A DNA stretch of 64,000 nt, from the NCBI GenBank assembly GCA_037623315.1, contig JBBJJH010000017.1:1-64000 (forward strand). The letters are read 5' to 3'. Below are positions 34,096 through 43,441 of the stretch, piece after piece. Under the pieces are notes generated by a model, which was not told the DNA's origin, did not search any database, and saw nothing but the letters and a program-made list of their open reading frames with translations. The first letter of the stretch is position 1. Each line of letters begins with the position of its first letter. Both the position numbers and the translations under genes were made by a program. This stretch comes from Halanaerobiaceae bacterium ANBcell28. Its GTDB lineage: Bacteria > Bacillota > Halanaerobiia > Halanaerobiales > DTU029.

Positions 34096-35495
34096 TAGAA
34101 GAGTTAACGCCAAAAGAAATCGTAAATAAGCTTGATAAATATATTATTGGTCAAAATGATGCTAAAAGAGCTGTTGCTATTGCTCTTAGAAATAGATATC
34201 GTCGTAAGAAAATTTCAGAAGATCTTCAAGAAGAAATTATCCCCAAAAACATACTTATGATTGGACCTACTGGTGTAGGTAAAACAGAAATTGCCAGAAG
34301 ATTAGCTAAAATTTCAAATTCGCCATTTGTAAAAATTGAAGTAACTAAGTTTACAGAAGTTGGTTATGTAGGCCGTGATGTTGAGTCGATTGTTAGGGAT
34401 TTATTAGAAACTGCTGTGAGAATACTTAAAAATAAGAAAATAAAAGAAGTAAAACCCAAAGCAGAAGAGTTAGCAGAAAATAGAATTTTGAATATCTTGA
34501 TGCCAATGCCTGGTAAGAAGAAAAGAAACCCTTTTGGATTTTTAATGAATGAAAATGAAAATGAAAATCAAAATGACGATTATGATTTAGATAATGATGA
34601 AACATATATGCGTATTAAAGAAAGAAGAGAAAGAATAAAAAAACGATTACGTAATGGAGAATTGGATGAACAAGTAATTGAAATTGAAGTTAAAGAACAA
34701 AGTCAACATATGTTTGAGATGTTTTCTGGAACTGGTGTTGAAGAGATTGGAATTAATTTTCAAGATATGTTTGGAAATATGTTTCCTGCAAAAAGTAAAA
34801 AGAGAAAGCTTTTAATTAAAGAAGCAAAAGAAATTCTAAAAAATGAAGAAGCTCATAAATTGATAGATACAGATGAGCTCAGTAGAGAAGCTATTGAAAT
34901 GGTTGAAAATGATGGTATAGTATTTCTAGATGAAATAGATAAAATTGCTGGACGAGAATCTGGTAATGGTCCAGAAGTTTCTCGAGAAGGTGTACAAAGA
35001 GACATATTGCCTATTGTAGAAGGCTCTACTATAATGACTAAATATGGAGCTGTTAAAACAGATCATATTCTTTTTATTGCTGCTGGTGCTTTTCATGTAT
35101 CAAAACCGTCTGATTTAATACCAGAATTACAAGGTCGTTTTCCAATAAGGGTAGAATTGAAAAGTTTATCTAAAGATAATTTTAAGGAAATATTGTTACA
35201 ACCTCAAAATGCACTTACTAAACAATATATTGCTTTATTAAAAACCGAAGATATTGATATTGAATTTACAGATGAAGCGATAGATGAGATTGCAGAATTT
35301 GCTTTCAAGGTAAACGAACAGACAGAAAATATAGGAGCGAGAAGACTTCATACTATAATGGAACGCCTCTTAGAAAAATTATCTTTTGATGCTGCCGATT
35401 TAGAAAGTCAAAATTTTGTGATAGACTATGATTATGTTAGAAATCAACTCGCTGATGTTGTGCAGGATAAAGATTTAAGCAAATATATATTATAA
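34092..35495 (+). CDS. hslU: ATP-dependent protease ATPase subunit HslU (ClpY)
   Basis: HslU is the AAA+ unfoldase that feeds proteins to HslV. The protein has 467 residues, starting [18 protein letters not shown], with Walker [10 protein letters not shown], the pore loop segment GYVGRDVE and a large I-domain. That domain contains an Asn/Glu/Asp-rich stretch ([18 protein letters not shown]). Walker B is [10 protein letters not shown], sensor region [20 protein letters not shown]. The C-terminal tail LSKYIL docks into HslV. Family length is about 443-467. It is translationally coupled to hslV and followed by codY. Confidence 0.97.
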   Translation: MIEELTPKEIVNKLDKYIIGQNDAKRAVAIALRNRYRRKKISEDLQEEIIPKNILMIGPTGVGKTEIARRLAKISNSPFVKIEVTKFTEVGYVGRDVESIVRDLLETAVRILKNKKIKEVKPKAEELAENRILNILMPMPGKKKRNPFGFLMNENENENQNDDYDLDNDETYMRIKERRERIKKRLRNGELDEQVIEIEVKEQSQHMFEMFSGTGVEEIGINFQDMFGNMFPAKSKKRKLLIKEAKEILKNEEAHKLIDTDELSREAIEMVENDGIVFLDEIDKIAGRESGNGPEVSREGVQRDILPIVEGSTIMTKYGAVKTDHILFIAAGAFHVSKPSDLIPELQGRFPIRVELKSLSKDNFKEILLQPQNALTKQYIALLKTEDIDIEFTDEAIDEIAEFAFKVNEQTENIGARRLHTIMERLLEKLSFDAADLESQNFVIDYDYVRNQLADVVQDKDLSKYIL

Positions 35496-35523
35496 ATAAA
35501 TTTTATAAATTGGAGGTTTTATA

Positions 35524-36306
35524 ATGGAAGAATTATTAGAAAAAAGTCGAATGATTAATCGACTATTACAAAGAACCGGTGGTAAACCAGTAGATTTTTC
35601 CGAAATGGCTGAAGTATTAAGTGAAGCAATTAATTGTAATGTTTATATAGCTAGTAAAAAAGGTAAAATTTATGGGTATAATTTATTGGATGATTTCGAG
35701 TGCGATATAATGGAAGAAAAAGTAATCGAGAGGTCTGATTTTCCTGAAGATTATAATAAAGGCTTATTAAAAGTAAGGGAAACAAAGGCTAATATTGAAC
35801 AAAAAGATGGTAATTGTGTTTTTGCAGATGAAGAAGGTTGTCTATTTAAAAACAAATTAACAACTATTATACCAATAATAGGTGGTGGAGATAGGTTAGG
35901 TACATTAGTGTTAGCTAGATATGGTGAAGAATTTTCTGCCCATGATCTTATTCTTGGTGAGTATGGATCTTCTGTTGTAGGTATGGAAATTTTGAGAAGT
36001 AAAAGCGAAAAAATAGAAAAAGAAGCACGAAAAAAAGCTGCAGTACAAATAGCTATTGATACACTTTCTTATTCAGAATTAGAAGCAATTGAACATATTT
36101 TTGATGAATTGGATGGTAGTGAAGGTCTCTTAGTTGCTAGTAAGGTAGCTGATAGAGTAGGTATAACACGTTCAGTAATCGTAAATGCTCTTCGTAAATT
36201 TGAAAGTGCTGGTGTAATTGAATCTAGATCTCTTGGAATGAAAGGAACTTTCATTAAGGTTTTAAATGATTATTTATTAGATGAATTAGAAAAATTAAAG
36301 TTATAA
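35524..36306 (+). CDS. codY: global nutritional repressor CodY
   Basis: CodY senses GTP and branched-chain amino acids and represses starvation genes in Firmicutes. The protein of 260 residues starts with [13 protein letters not shown] and an N-terminal GAF-like domain (about 1-155). A linker helix and a C-terminal winged helix-turn-helix follow, with [40 protein letters not shown] and KGTFIKVLN, the family signature. It follows hslU by 28 bp after TGGAGG and ends in a strong terminator. I see no clear CodY box (AATTTTCWGAAAATT) near its own operon. Confidence 0.97.
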   Translation: MEELLEKSRMINRLLQRTGGKPVDFSEMAEVLSEAINCNVYIASKKGKIYGYNLLDDFECDIMEEKVIERSDFPEDYNKGLLKVRETKANIEQKDGNCVFADEEGCLFKNKLTTIIPIIGGGDRLGTLVLARYGEEFSAHDLILGEYGSSVVGMEILRSKSEKIEKEARKKAAVQIAIDTLSYSELEAIEHIFDELDGSEGLLVASKVADRVGITRSVIVNALRKFESAGVIESRSLGMKGTFIKVLNDYLLDELEKLKL

Positions 36307-36370
36307 TTATAATTAGTATTAGAATTATAAGTGAAGAAATATGATAATTTTATAATATTTTTATATAATT

Positions 36371-36405
36371 AAGCCCTTGATATTTATAATCAGGGCTTTT
36401 TTTTT
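36371..36405 (+). terminator. rho-independent terminator after codY
   Basis: AAGCCCT at 36371-36377 pairs with AGGGCTT, extended by GAT/ATC past a one-base bulge, and followed by a run of T. The remaining 210 bp to cheY are very AT-rich with no evident gene. Confidence 0.88.
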
Positions 36406-36617
36406 ATTATTTGCAGGAACTATAAAATTATTGTCGAATATATAAAATAAATAGATTCATATTTTAAGACTTTATATTTAGATTCTTATTAATTGTTAAT
36501 TAGAATATAAGTTTAAATTATGTAATATACTTTTAAATTCTAATATAATTAATAGACTAATAAAATTAATTTAAAGATAATAAATTAATATATATAATAA
36601 TGAGGAGGAAAATTTAG

Positions 36618-36983
36618 ATGAACAAAAGAGTTTTAGTTGTAGATGATGCTGCGTTTATGAGAATGATGATAAAAAATATTTTAATAGATGGAGGATTTGA
36701 GATTGTTGGGGAGGAGGAAAATGGGAGAGATGCCATAGAAGCCTATAAAGACTTACAACCTGACCTAGTAACTATGGATATTACTATGCCTGAAATGGAT
36801 GGAATTGAGGCAGTTAAAGCTATATTAGATCTTGATGCTAATGCTAATATTATAATGTGTAGTGCTATGGGGCAACAAGCAATGGTGATAGATGCTATTC
36901 AAGCTGGAGCTAAAGATTTTGTAGTAAAACCATTTAAACCCGATAGGGTTTTAGCTTCTATTAATAAGCTTTTTGATGAATAA
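36618..36983 (+). CDS. cheY: chemotaxis response regulator CheY
   Basis: CheY is phosphorylated by CheA and, in motile bacteria, binds the flagellar switch. The protein is a lone receiver domain of 121 residues with Asp9 and Asp10 (VVDDA), the phosphoacceptor Asp54 (TMDITMPEMDG), Ser in CSAMGQQ and Lys in VVKPFKP. GAGGAGG precedes the ATG. It heads the block cheY-cheA-cheW-cheW-cheC-cheD, all in one direction with gaps under 100 bp. CheC and CheD indicate the Bacillus-type adaptation and CheY-P phosphatase system. Confidence 0.93.
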   Translation: MNKRVLVVDDAAFMRMMIKNILIDGGFEIVGEEENGRDAIEAYKDLQPDLVTMDITMPEMDGIEAVKAILDLDANANIIMCSAMGQQAMVIDAIQAGAKDFVVKPFKPDRVLASINKLFDE

Positions 36984-37021
36984 AATATAATTGAATATTT
37001 ACTAATAAGGGGGTTAGTAAT

Positions 37022-39235
37022 ATGGACAATAATTCTCAGTATTTACAAATGTTTTTTGATGAATCTGCTGAATATTTGCAACAATTAAATGAAAATGTAT
37101 TACTTTTAGAAGAGAATCCGCAAGATGAAGAAATTATAAATTCAGTTTTTCGTGCAGCTCATTCAGTTAAAGGTATGTCTGCAACTATGGGTTTTACTCG
37201 ACTGACAGATTTAACTCATAAAATGGAAAACATACTGTCAAAAGTTAGAAACAAAGAGATGCAAATAAATGAAAAATTAATTGATGTATTATTTGCAGGG
37301 CTAGATTATATAAAGGACTTAGTTGATGATATTAAAAATAATGGTGAAGAGCTAACTGATATTAACAATTATTTAATACGGCTAGAAAATGTTTTATTGA
37401 ACAAAGATAATGATGATGATATACAAGAAAATACAAATAGTAAAGATAAGTTTGCTGATGTATCTGATGAAGAGGAAATAATTGAAGATTTTGAAAAAAT
37501 ATTAGGGCTATCTAAAGAAGAGGAAAGTGATCTTTTAGATAGTATGAATGTTGAAGATTTATTATACAATATAAAAGTCGTATTAGATGATAATTGTCTA
37601 TTAAAAAATGTACGTGGATATATGGTTTTGAAAAAAGCACAAGAACTTGGGTTTTTAGTAAAATCCTCCCCATCCCAAAGTGAAATAGAAGATGAAGACT
37701 TTGATTTGTCAATATATATTATAATTGTATCAACACTTGATAAAGAAACAATCATTAGTGAGTTTCAAGATATTATAGATGTTAAAGAAGTTAAAATACA
37801 TACTAGAGATGTTAAAAATAAAGTTGATATAGCTACTGAAAGTGTTAATAAAGCTAATGATTTTACATCTAGTGATGATATATCTAATAATGATCATGTT
37901 ACACCTACTAATGATATATCTAATAATAATGATCTTAGATCTGATGATGATAATTTTGAAGAAAACATTAGTAAAGTTAATTCCGAGATAAAAGAAAGTG
38001 CTAAAACTGATAAAGAACAAATTATCGAAAGTGATATTAATAAAAAGACAGAAAAGAAAAAGGCAAAAAAATTATCTAATGTTCAAGTTTCTCCAACGGT
38101 AAGAGTTGATATTAAAAAATTAGATAATTTAATGAATATGGTAGGAGAATTATTAATTAATAAAACACGTTTAGCTGGTCTTAATGTGGATAATGATGTC
38201 TACCAGGATATAATTCTACAGTTAGACAGGGTCACTACCGATTTACATCATATTGTAATGCAAATAAGAATGGTTCCTATTGGTGGTATTTTTAATAGAT
38301 TTCCACGTATGGTGAGAGACCTTTCTAAAGAACTTAATAAAGATATTGATTTACTCATTGAAGGTGCAGATACAGAATTAGATCGTTCTATCATTGACGA
38401 ATTAGCAGATCCTTTAATGCATATTATTCGTAATGCAATTGATCACGGAATTGAAATCCCTGAATTAAGAGAAAAGAATGGTAAAGCCAAAAAAGGTAAT
38501 ATACTTTTAAATGCTTATCAAAAGGGTAGTGAAATAGTTATTGAAGTGGAAGATGATGGTGCTGGGTTGGATAAAGAGAAAATAATTGAAAAAGCCATTA
38601 GTAGAGGTATTATTTCTTATGATGATGCTAATGAAATGGATGAAAAAGACATATATAACTTGGTATTCCACCCTGGGTTTAGCACTTCCGAAAAAGTGAC
38701 AGATATTTCTGGGCGTGGTGTAGGGATGGATGTTGTAAAACGTGTTGTAGAATCTCTTGATGGGCAAATCTTTATAGAATCTGAAAAAGGCATAGGGACA
38801 AGATTTATCATATCTCTACCTCTTACTTTAGCAATTACACAAGCTTTAATGGTTAAGATTAATAATGAAGTATATGCAATTCCTTTAAATACTATTAGTG
38901 AATCTCATTTAATTTCGCCTAAAGAAATTTTACAAGTTAGAGGTCAAGATGTTATGGTACTGAGAGATAGTACAATACCTTTAGTTGAATGTGCACGGAA
39001 ATTAAATCTTGATATAGAATACGGAACTTATAAAGAAAAAGAAGAAGTCCCCGTTGTTATTATTAATTCTGGAGAGAAACAAATTGGTTTAATTGTGGAT
39101 GAATTATTAAACCAACAAGAAATTGTTATAAAATCTCTTGGAAATTATTTACTTAACATCAAAAATATAAGTGGTGCTACAATTGTTGGTGATGGTGAAG
39201 TGGCGCTTATTCTTGATGTTCGAAATATAGCATAA
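37022..39235 (+). CDS. cheA: chemotaxis histidine kinase CheA
   Basis: CheA is the receptor-coupled kinase that phosphorylates CheY. The protein of 737 residues has the full order. P1 carries the phosphorylated His47 (RAAHSVKGMSATMGF), and a P2-like domain spans about 175-260. A linker at 275-345 is rich in Asn, Asp and Ser with an imperfect repeat (DDISNN, NDISNNN). P3 is the dimer helix, and P4 has LMHIIRNAIDHGIE, DDGAGLDKE, FHPGFSTSE and GRGVGMDVV. P5 is the CheW-like domain. GGGGG precedes the ATG. The next gene, cheW, follows by 13 bp. Confidence 0.97.
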   Translation: MDNNSQYLQMFFDESAEYLQQLNENVLLLEENPQDEEIINSVFRAAHSVKGMSATMGFTRLTDLTHKMENILSKVRNKEMQINEKLIDVLFAGLDYIKDLVDDIKNNGEELTDINNYLIRLENVLLNKDNDDDIQENTNSKDKFADVSDEEEIIEDFEKILGLSKEEESDLLDSMNVEDLLYNIKVVLDDNCLLKNVRGYMVLKKAQELGFLVKSSPSQSEIEDEDFDLSIYIIIVSTLDKETIISEFQDIIDVKEVKIHTRDVKNKVDIATESVNKANDFTSSDDISNNDHVTPTNDISNNNDLRSDDDNFEENISKVNSEIKESAKTDKEQIIESDINKKTEKKKAKKLSNVQVSPTVRVDIKKLDNLMNMVGELLINKTRLAGLNVDNDVYQDIILQLDRVTTDLHHIVMQIRMVPIGGIFNRFPRMVRDLSKELNKDIDLLIEGADTELDRSIIDELADPLMHIIRNAIDHGIEIPELREKNGKAKKGNILLNAYQKGSEIVIEVEDDGAGLDKEKIIEKAISRGIISYDDANEMDEKDIYNLVFHPGFSTSEKVTDISGRGVGMDVVKRVVESLDGQIFIESEKGIGTRFIISLPLTLAITQALMVKINNEVYAIPLNTISESHLISPKEILQVRGQDVMVLRDSTIPLVECARKLNLDIEYGTYKEKEEVPVVIINSGEKQIGLIVDELLNQQEIVIKSLGNYLLNIKNISGATIVGDGEVALILDVRNIA

Positions 39236-39248
39236 AGGAGTTGAGGAA

Positions 39249-39719
39249 ATGGATAATACAGTTAATGATAATAATGTAGTTAATAGTAAAAGTCAAATTG
39301 TTATTTTTCAACTTGCTGATGAAGAGTATGCTGTGGATATTTCTACATCAAAACAAATCATAAAGTTAAGTAAAGTTACACCTGTTCCAAATACTCCCCA
39401 GTTTGTTAGAGGGGTTATCAATTTGCGTGGTCAAATAGTACCCGTAGTTGATCTTAGAAAAAGGTTTAATATTACAGGTAGTAATGAAAAGGAGCGAATT
39501 ATTACAGTAGAAGTCAGGGACACTCTAATTGGTTTAGTTGTTGATAATATTAATGAGGTAATTTGGTATGAGGAAAATGAAATTGAACCTGCTCCAAATA
39601 TTGAAGGTGAAATTAATCAAGAATTTTTAAAAGGTTTAATAAAAAGAGGGAACAGAATATTGGTTTTAATTGATTTAGATAAAATGTTATTTGAAAAGAT
39701 AAATAAAATTGAGGAATAA
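39249..39719 (+). CDS. cheW: chemotaxis coupling protein CheW (first copy)
   Basis: CheW links CheA to methyl-accepting receptors. The 156-residue protein has one CheW beta-barrel: IVIFQLADEEYAVDISTSKQ, PVPNTPQFVRGVINLRGQIV, PVVDLRKRF and a C-terminal VLIDLDKML. AAGGAG precedes the ATG shortly after the cheA stop. A second, distinct CheW lies 99 bp downstream. The gap between them carries an ATCTCC/GGAGAT hairpin (about 39747-39767) without a T run. Confidence 0.93.
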   Translation: MDNTVNDNNVVNSKSQIVIFQLADEEYAVDISTSKQIIKLSKVTPVPNTPQFVRGVINLRGQIVPVVDLRKRFNITGSNEKERIITVEVRDTLIGLVVDNINEVIWYEENEIEPAPNIEGEINQEFLKGLIKRGNRILVLIDLDKMLFEKINKIEE

Positions 39720-39818
39720 AGTGAGTTATTAGTTATCGCAGTGATCTCCTACATAAAGATATGGGAGATTTAATGGCAGTTAGCTATCGGATAAATAATT
39801 GGCCAGGGAGGTAAGAAT

Positions 39819-40319
39819 ATGTTATCTAATTTTAAAAATAAAAAAAACAAGGAACCCCAGCGAGAAGAGAAGCAATTCATTGTATTTAATATTAATGATA
39901 AGAGCTTTGGTGTTGATGTAAAACAAATCAAACAAATTATTCCTAGTGAAGAGTCAATTCCTATTCCTAATTCTCCAGAATTTATAGAAGGAGTTATTAA
40001 TTTAAGAGGAGAAATCATTCCTATTGTTGATATGAAGAGAAAACTAAAATTTGATATAAGTAATAATGAAAAAAATGATGAAAAAATAATTATTGTAGAG
40101 CTAGATAAAAATAATGTAGGTATGCGAGTGGATTCTGTTAGTGAAATGACAAGGTTATATACTGATGAGATATCTGAAGCTCCTAATATTGTTAAAGGAA
40201 TAAATAAAGATTACTTAATGGGTTTAGGTAAATTTAAGAATAGCTTACTAATATTACTTGATTTGGGTCGAATATTATCAGATGAAGAAGTAAGTATTCT
40301 TGACAATATAGATATTTAG
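39819..40319 (+). CDS. cheW: chemotaxis coupling protein CheW (second copy)
   Basis: The second CheW-domain protein (166 residues) begins with a basic extension (LSNFKNKKNKEPQREEK). The barrel follows: FIVFNINDKSFGVDVKQIKQ, PIPNSPEFIEGVINLRGEII, PIVDMKRKL and LLILLDLGRIL. It is diverged from the first copy, so it may couple a different receptor set or act as the CheV-like adaptor without a receiver domain. GGGAGG precedes the ATG. It is 13 bp ahead of cheC. Confidence 0.92.
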   Translation: MLSNFKNKKNKEPQREEKQFIVFNINDKSFGVDVKQIKQIIPSEESIPIPNSPEFIEGVINLRGEIIPIVDMKRKLKFDISNNEKNDEKIIIVELDKNNVGMRVDSVSEMTRLYTDEISEAPNIVKGINKDYLMGLGKFKNSLLILLDLGRILSDEEVSILDNIDI

Positions 40320-40332
40320 ATGAGGTGAAAAA

Positions 40333-40953
40333 ATGTCTGATCTACTAACAAATTTAAGCAGTGTTCATAAAGATGCTTTAAAAGAGATAGGAAATATAGG
40401 TGCCGGAAATGCTGCAACTGCTTTTGCTCAGTTTTTAGATACTAAAATTGATATGACTGTACCTTCTGTAGCAATAGTTCCTATGTCTGAAGTACCGGAA
40501 GTAACAGGTGGAATTGAAAAAAGTGTTATAAGTGTTTTGTTGAAAGTAATGGGGGAAGCCCCAGGCAGTATATTGTTAGTCTTATCAGAAGCTAGCACAG
40601 AAAATCTACTGGAAATGGTTTTGTTTTCTAAGCAAGATCTTGATGATACAAATGAAGTGCAGGTTTCTGCGATAAAAGAAATTGGAAATATATTATCTGG
40701 TTCTTACTTAAATGCAATTAACCAAATAACTGGTTTAAATTTGTTTCAATCTATACCTGCTTTTTCTCATGACATGGCTGGAGCCATTCTAAGTTCCTCT
40801 ATGATAACTCTTAATGATGAAAGTGATTATGCACTATTGATTGAAACAAAATTTATGAATGGTGACAATGAAATAGAGGGTTATTTTTTTCTAATACCAA
40901 ATCCTGGGTCATTAGAAAAAATAATTTTAGCATTAGGATTAGAACTTAAATGA
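40333..40953 (+). CDS. cheC: CheY-P phosphatase CheC
   Basis: CheC dephosphorylates CheY-P and regulates CheD. The protein of 206 residues has two copies of the CheC/FliY motif: DALKEIGNIGAGNAATAFAQ in the first half and SAIKEIGNILSGSYLNAI in the second, each with the Glu-x3-Asn phosphatase pair. Family length is about 205-210. GAGGTG precedes the ATG, and the gene overlaps cheD by 4 nt, matching their physical interaction in B. subtilis. Confidence 0.96.
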   Translation: MSDLLTNLSSVHKDALKEIGNIGAGNAATAFAQFLDTKIDMTVPSVAIVPMSEVPEVTGGIEKSVISVLLKVMGEAPGSILLVLSEASTENLLEMVLFSKQDLDDTNEVQVSAIKEIGNILSGSYLNAINQITGLNLFQSIPAFSHDMAGAILSSSMITLNDESDYALLIETKFMNGDNEIEGYFFLIPNPGSLEKIILALGLELK

Positions 40954-41423
40954 GTAAATCTTATAGAGTGAAAATGGCTGATTATTATGTTGGAAAATCA
41001 CCTGATATAATTGTAACCATTGGCCTGGGATCGTGTATTGGTATAGCCTTATATGATAAAATCAACAAAGTTGGTGGACTTGTACATATAATGTTGCCGG
41101 AAAATAAAAAAGGACTTAAGCCTGCAAAGTATGCAGATTCAGGGATCCCTTTTTTAATTGATAAAATGCTTGAATTAGGTGCTGAAAGATCTAATATAGT
41201 AGCGAAAATTGCCGGGGGAGCTCATATGTTTTCCAGTGCTGGCGATATGAATATACAAATTGGAAAAAGAAATATAGAGGCTGTAATTAAAATTCTTAAT
41301 GACTTAGAAATAAGGATTTTGGGAAAAGATTTAGGTGAAAATTACGGAAGAACTATGGAATTCTATACTGAAGATGGAACGGTATTAATTAAATCTTATA
41401 AAAAAGGTAATAAAAATATTTAA
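40950..41423 (+). CDS. cheD: chemoreceptor glutamine deamidase CheD
   Basis: CheD deamidates glutamines on receptors and stimulates CheC. The protein has 157 residues with the catalytic Cys29 and His46 in GLGSCIGIALYD and GGLVHIMLPE, plus KIAGGAHMF. The C-terminal IGKRNIEAVIKIL region is also typical. It ends the chemotaxis block. In Bacillus the next genes are sigD and swrB and then rpsB; here rpsB follows directly behind its own promoter. Confidence 0.96.
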   Translation: MSKSYRVKMADYYVGKSPDIIVTIGLGSCIGIALYDKINKVGGLVHIMLPENKKGLKPAKYADSGIPFLIDKMLELGAERSNIVAKIAGGAHMFSSAGDMNIQIGKRNIEAVIKILNDLEIRILGKDLGENYGRTMEFYTEDGTVLIKSYKKGNKNI

Positions 41424-41430
41424 AAATAAA

Positions 41431-41459
41431 TTGATATTTATTTTTTATTGTGGTATAAT
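41431..41459 (+). promoter_or_regulatory. sigma-A promoter for rpsB
   Basis: TTGATA at 41431-41436 and a perfect TATAAT at 41454-41459 have a 17-bp spacer just after the cheD stop. Confidence 0.8.
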
Positions 41460-41484
41460 ACCTAATGGTATAAGAAAATACACA

Positions 41485-41546
41485 CGCTTATGGACTTTAT
41501 TGCTGGTGCTGTTTTCTAACAGTGGTAATAAAGGTTGAAATAAGCG
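41485..41546 (+). ncRNA. structured rpsB leader RNA
   Basis: Three nested stems can form. CGCTTAT (41485-41491) pairs with ATAAGCG (41540-41546), CTTTATT pairs with AATAAAG inside it, and CTGTT/AACAG caps it with the loop TTCT. The structure fills most of the leader between the promoter and the ribosome binding site. By analogy with other ribosomal protein leaders it may be bound by S2 for autoregulation. I cannot assign it to a known family. Confidence 0.6.
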
Positions 41547-41575
41547 GAGGATAACCAGGAAAGGAGGTGGACGGT

Positions 41576-42322
41576 ATGTCAGTTGTTAATATGAAACAAT
41601 TATTAGAATCCGGTGTTCATTTTGGTCATCAAACAAGACGTTGGAACCCTAAAATGTCTGAGTATATTTTTACTGAAAGAAATGGTATTTATATAATAGA
41701 TTTACAAAAAACTGTACATTTAATCAATGACGCTTATGATTTTGTTAGAGATATGGCTGCGAATGGTAAAACTATTTTGTTCGTAGGAACAAAGAAGCAA
41801 GCACAGGATACAATTAAAACTCAAGCTGAACGTTGTGACATGCCCTATGTTAATCAAAGGTGGTTAGGTGGCATGTTAACTAATTTTAATACAATTAGGA
41901 AACGTGTTTCTAGGTTAAATGAATTAGAAAAAATGGAAGAAGACGGTTTGTTTGAAGTATTACCTAAGAAAGAAGTAATACAACTAAATAAAGAACATGA
42001 TAAATTACAACGTTTTCTTGGTGGAATTAGAGATATGAGAAGAATTCCTGACCTAATTTATGTTACAGATCCTAGAAAAGAAGCTATAGCAATAGCAGAA
42101 GCAAAAAAGCTTAATATTCCTGTAGTTTCTATTGTGGATACAAATTGTGATCCTGATTTGATTGACTATGTTATACCTGGTAATGATGATGCAATTCGTG
42201 CGGTAAAATTAATTACTAGTGTAATTGCAGAAGCTGTTTTAGCAGGGAAACAAGGAGAACAATTAAATGACGAAAAATTAGAAGAACCCCAAACAAATGA
42301 AGAAGTTGAAACTGTAAAATAA
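41576..42322 (+). CDS. rpsB: 30S ribosomal protein S2
   Basis: S2 binds the back of the small subunit with S1 or bS21 partners. The protein of 248 residues has [56 protein letters not shown] and a conserved [20 protein letters not shown]. An acidic C-terminal tail ([13 protein letters not shown]) follows. The ATG at 41576 follows AAAGGAGGTG; an in-frame GTG at 41567 overlaps that site. It is followed by a terminator-like hairpin and then tsf. Confidence 0.97.
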   Translation: MSVVNMKQLLESGVHFGHQTRRWNPKMSEYIFTERNGIYIIDLQKTVHLINDAYDFVRDMAANGKTILFVGTKKQAQDTIKTQAERCDMPYVNQRWLGGMLTNFNTIRKRVSRLNELEKMEEDGLFEVLPKKEVIQLNKEHDKLQRFLGGIRDMRRIPDLIYVTDPRKEAIAIAEAKKLNIPVVSIVDTNCDPDLIDYVIPGNDDAIRAVKLITSVIAEAVLAGKQGEQLNDEKLEEPQTNEEVETVK

Positions 42323-42330
42323 TATCTTAT

Positions 42331-42372
42331 AAAGGCGTTGTGAGAGGTTTTACTTCTTGCTACGCTTTTTTT
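42331..42372 (+). terminator. attenuator/terminator between rpsB and tsf
   Basis: AAAGGCGT and ACGCTTTT pair with one wobble, closed over an inner AGAGGT/ACTTCT stem, and lead into a T run. Confidence 0.75.
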
Positions 42373-42444
42373 AGGACTAAACTATATTTTACATAAGTAT
42401 ATTTTGATTTTATTTTAATATGAGAAAACAAGGAGGTTGTAAGT

Positions 42445-43344
42445 ATGGCCAGTATGAAGAGTATTAAAGAGTTAAGAGAAAGAACTGGTGCTGGAGTTTT
42501 AGATTGTAAAAAGGCTTTAGAAGAAAATAGTGGTGATGTTGAAGCTGCTGTAGAATATTTGAGAGAAAAAGGTATTGCAGCTGCAGCCAAAAAAGCTGGA
42601 AGGGTAGCATCAGAAGGTATAGTTAATGTCTTTATTGATGATGAGAAAAAAAATGGTGTAATTGTTGAGGTAAATAGTGAAACTGATTTTGTTGCTAAAA
42701 ACGAGAAATTTCAAGATCTTGTTAGTGATATTTCAAAACATTTATTACAAAGTGATGCTGCAGATATAGAAGCATTATTAGAAGAAAAATGGTTCTTGGA
42801 TGAATCAAAAGATTTAAATACTATAATGAAAGAAGCTATCGCTAATATTGGAGAAAACTTAAATCTTCGCCGTTTTGACAAATTTAGCACTGATGGTTTT
42901 CTGCAAGGATATATCCATATGGGTGGAAAAATTGGTGTTTTAATTGATGTTAATGCTGATTTTAATGAAGAAAACGAAAAAACAGCCAAAGATATAGCTA
43001 TGCATATTGCTGCTAGCAATCCTGAATATTTAGTAAGAGATGAAGTTACAGAGGATGTAATAAATAAAGAAAAAGATATTTATAAAGAGCAAATGCTAAA
43101 TGAAGGAAAGCCAGAACATATAATTGATAATATTGTAAATGGAAAAATAGATAAGTTCTTTAGTCAAATATGTTTACTTGAGCAAGAATTTGTTAGAGAT
43201 ACAGATAAAACTGTTGGACAAGTTCTTAAAGAAACTGGTATAGATATAAATCAGTTTAAACGTTTTGAGCTTGGTGAAGGTATTGAAAAGAAAGAGGAAG
43301 ACTTTGTTGATGAGGTTATGAAAGAAGTAAATAAAAACAAGTAA
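42445..43344 (+). CDS. tsf: elongation factor Ts
   Basis: EF-Ts recycles EF-Tu by exchanging GDP for GTP. The 299-residue protein has the N-terminal UBA-like domain (KELRERTGAGVLDCKKALEE, then AVEYLREKGIAAAAKKAGR). The EF-Tu-contact motif TDFVAKNEKF follows, then two core repeats with HIAASNPEYLVRDEV. The tail LGEGIEKKEEDFVDEVMKE is also conserved. AAGGAGG precedes the ATG. Its place between rpsB and pyrH matches almost all Firmicutes. Confidence 0.97.
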   Translation: MASMKSIKELRERTGAGVLDCKKALEENSGDVEAAVEYLREKGIAAAAKKAGRVASEGIVNVFIDDEKKNGVIVEVNSETDFVAKNEKFQDLVSDISKHLLQSDAADIEALLEEKWFLDESKDLNTIMKEAIANIGENLNLRRFDKFSTDGFLQGYIHMGGKIGVLIDVNADFNEENEKTAKDIAMHIAASNPEYLVRDEVTEDVINKEKDIYKEQMLNEGKPEHIIDNIVNGKIDKFFSQICLLEQEFVRDTDKTVGQVLKETGIDINQFKRFELGEGIEKKEEDFVDEVMKEVNKNK

Positions 43345-43357
43345 TCTTTTTACTAAA

Positions 43358-43385
43358 GGGAGCACCTGAGAGTGTTCTCTTTTTT
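43358..43385 (+). terminator. attenuator/terminator between tsf and pyrH
   Basis: GGGAGCAC at 43358-43365 and GTGTTCTC at 43372-43379 form an 8-bp stem with two wobble pairs and a 6-nt loop, followed by six T. Confidence 0.75.
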
Positions 43386-43441
43386 AAAAAGAAGGAATTA
43401 TTTTGCTTATAGCGAATACTTAATATGGAGGGTAAAGTTTA

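Noticed and set aside
37870-37935. Repeated GATATATCTAATAATAATGAT-like segments
   Set aside because: They encode an imperfect low-complexity repeat in the CheA linker and are not a CRISPR array or mobile repeat.
37369-38020. Several minus-strand open frames within cheA
   Set aside because: They are frame shadows of the AT-rich, Asn/Asp-rich linker of CheA on the opposite strand.
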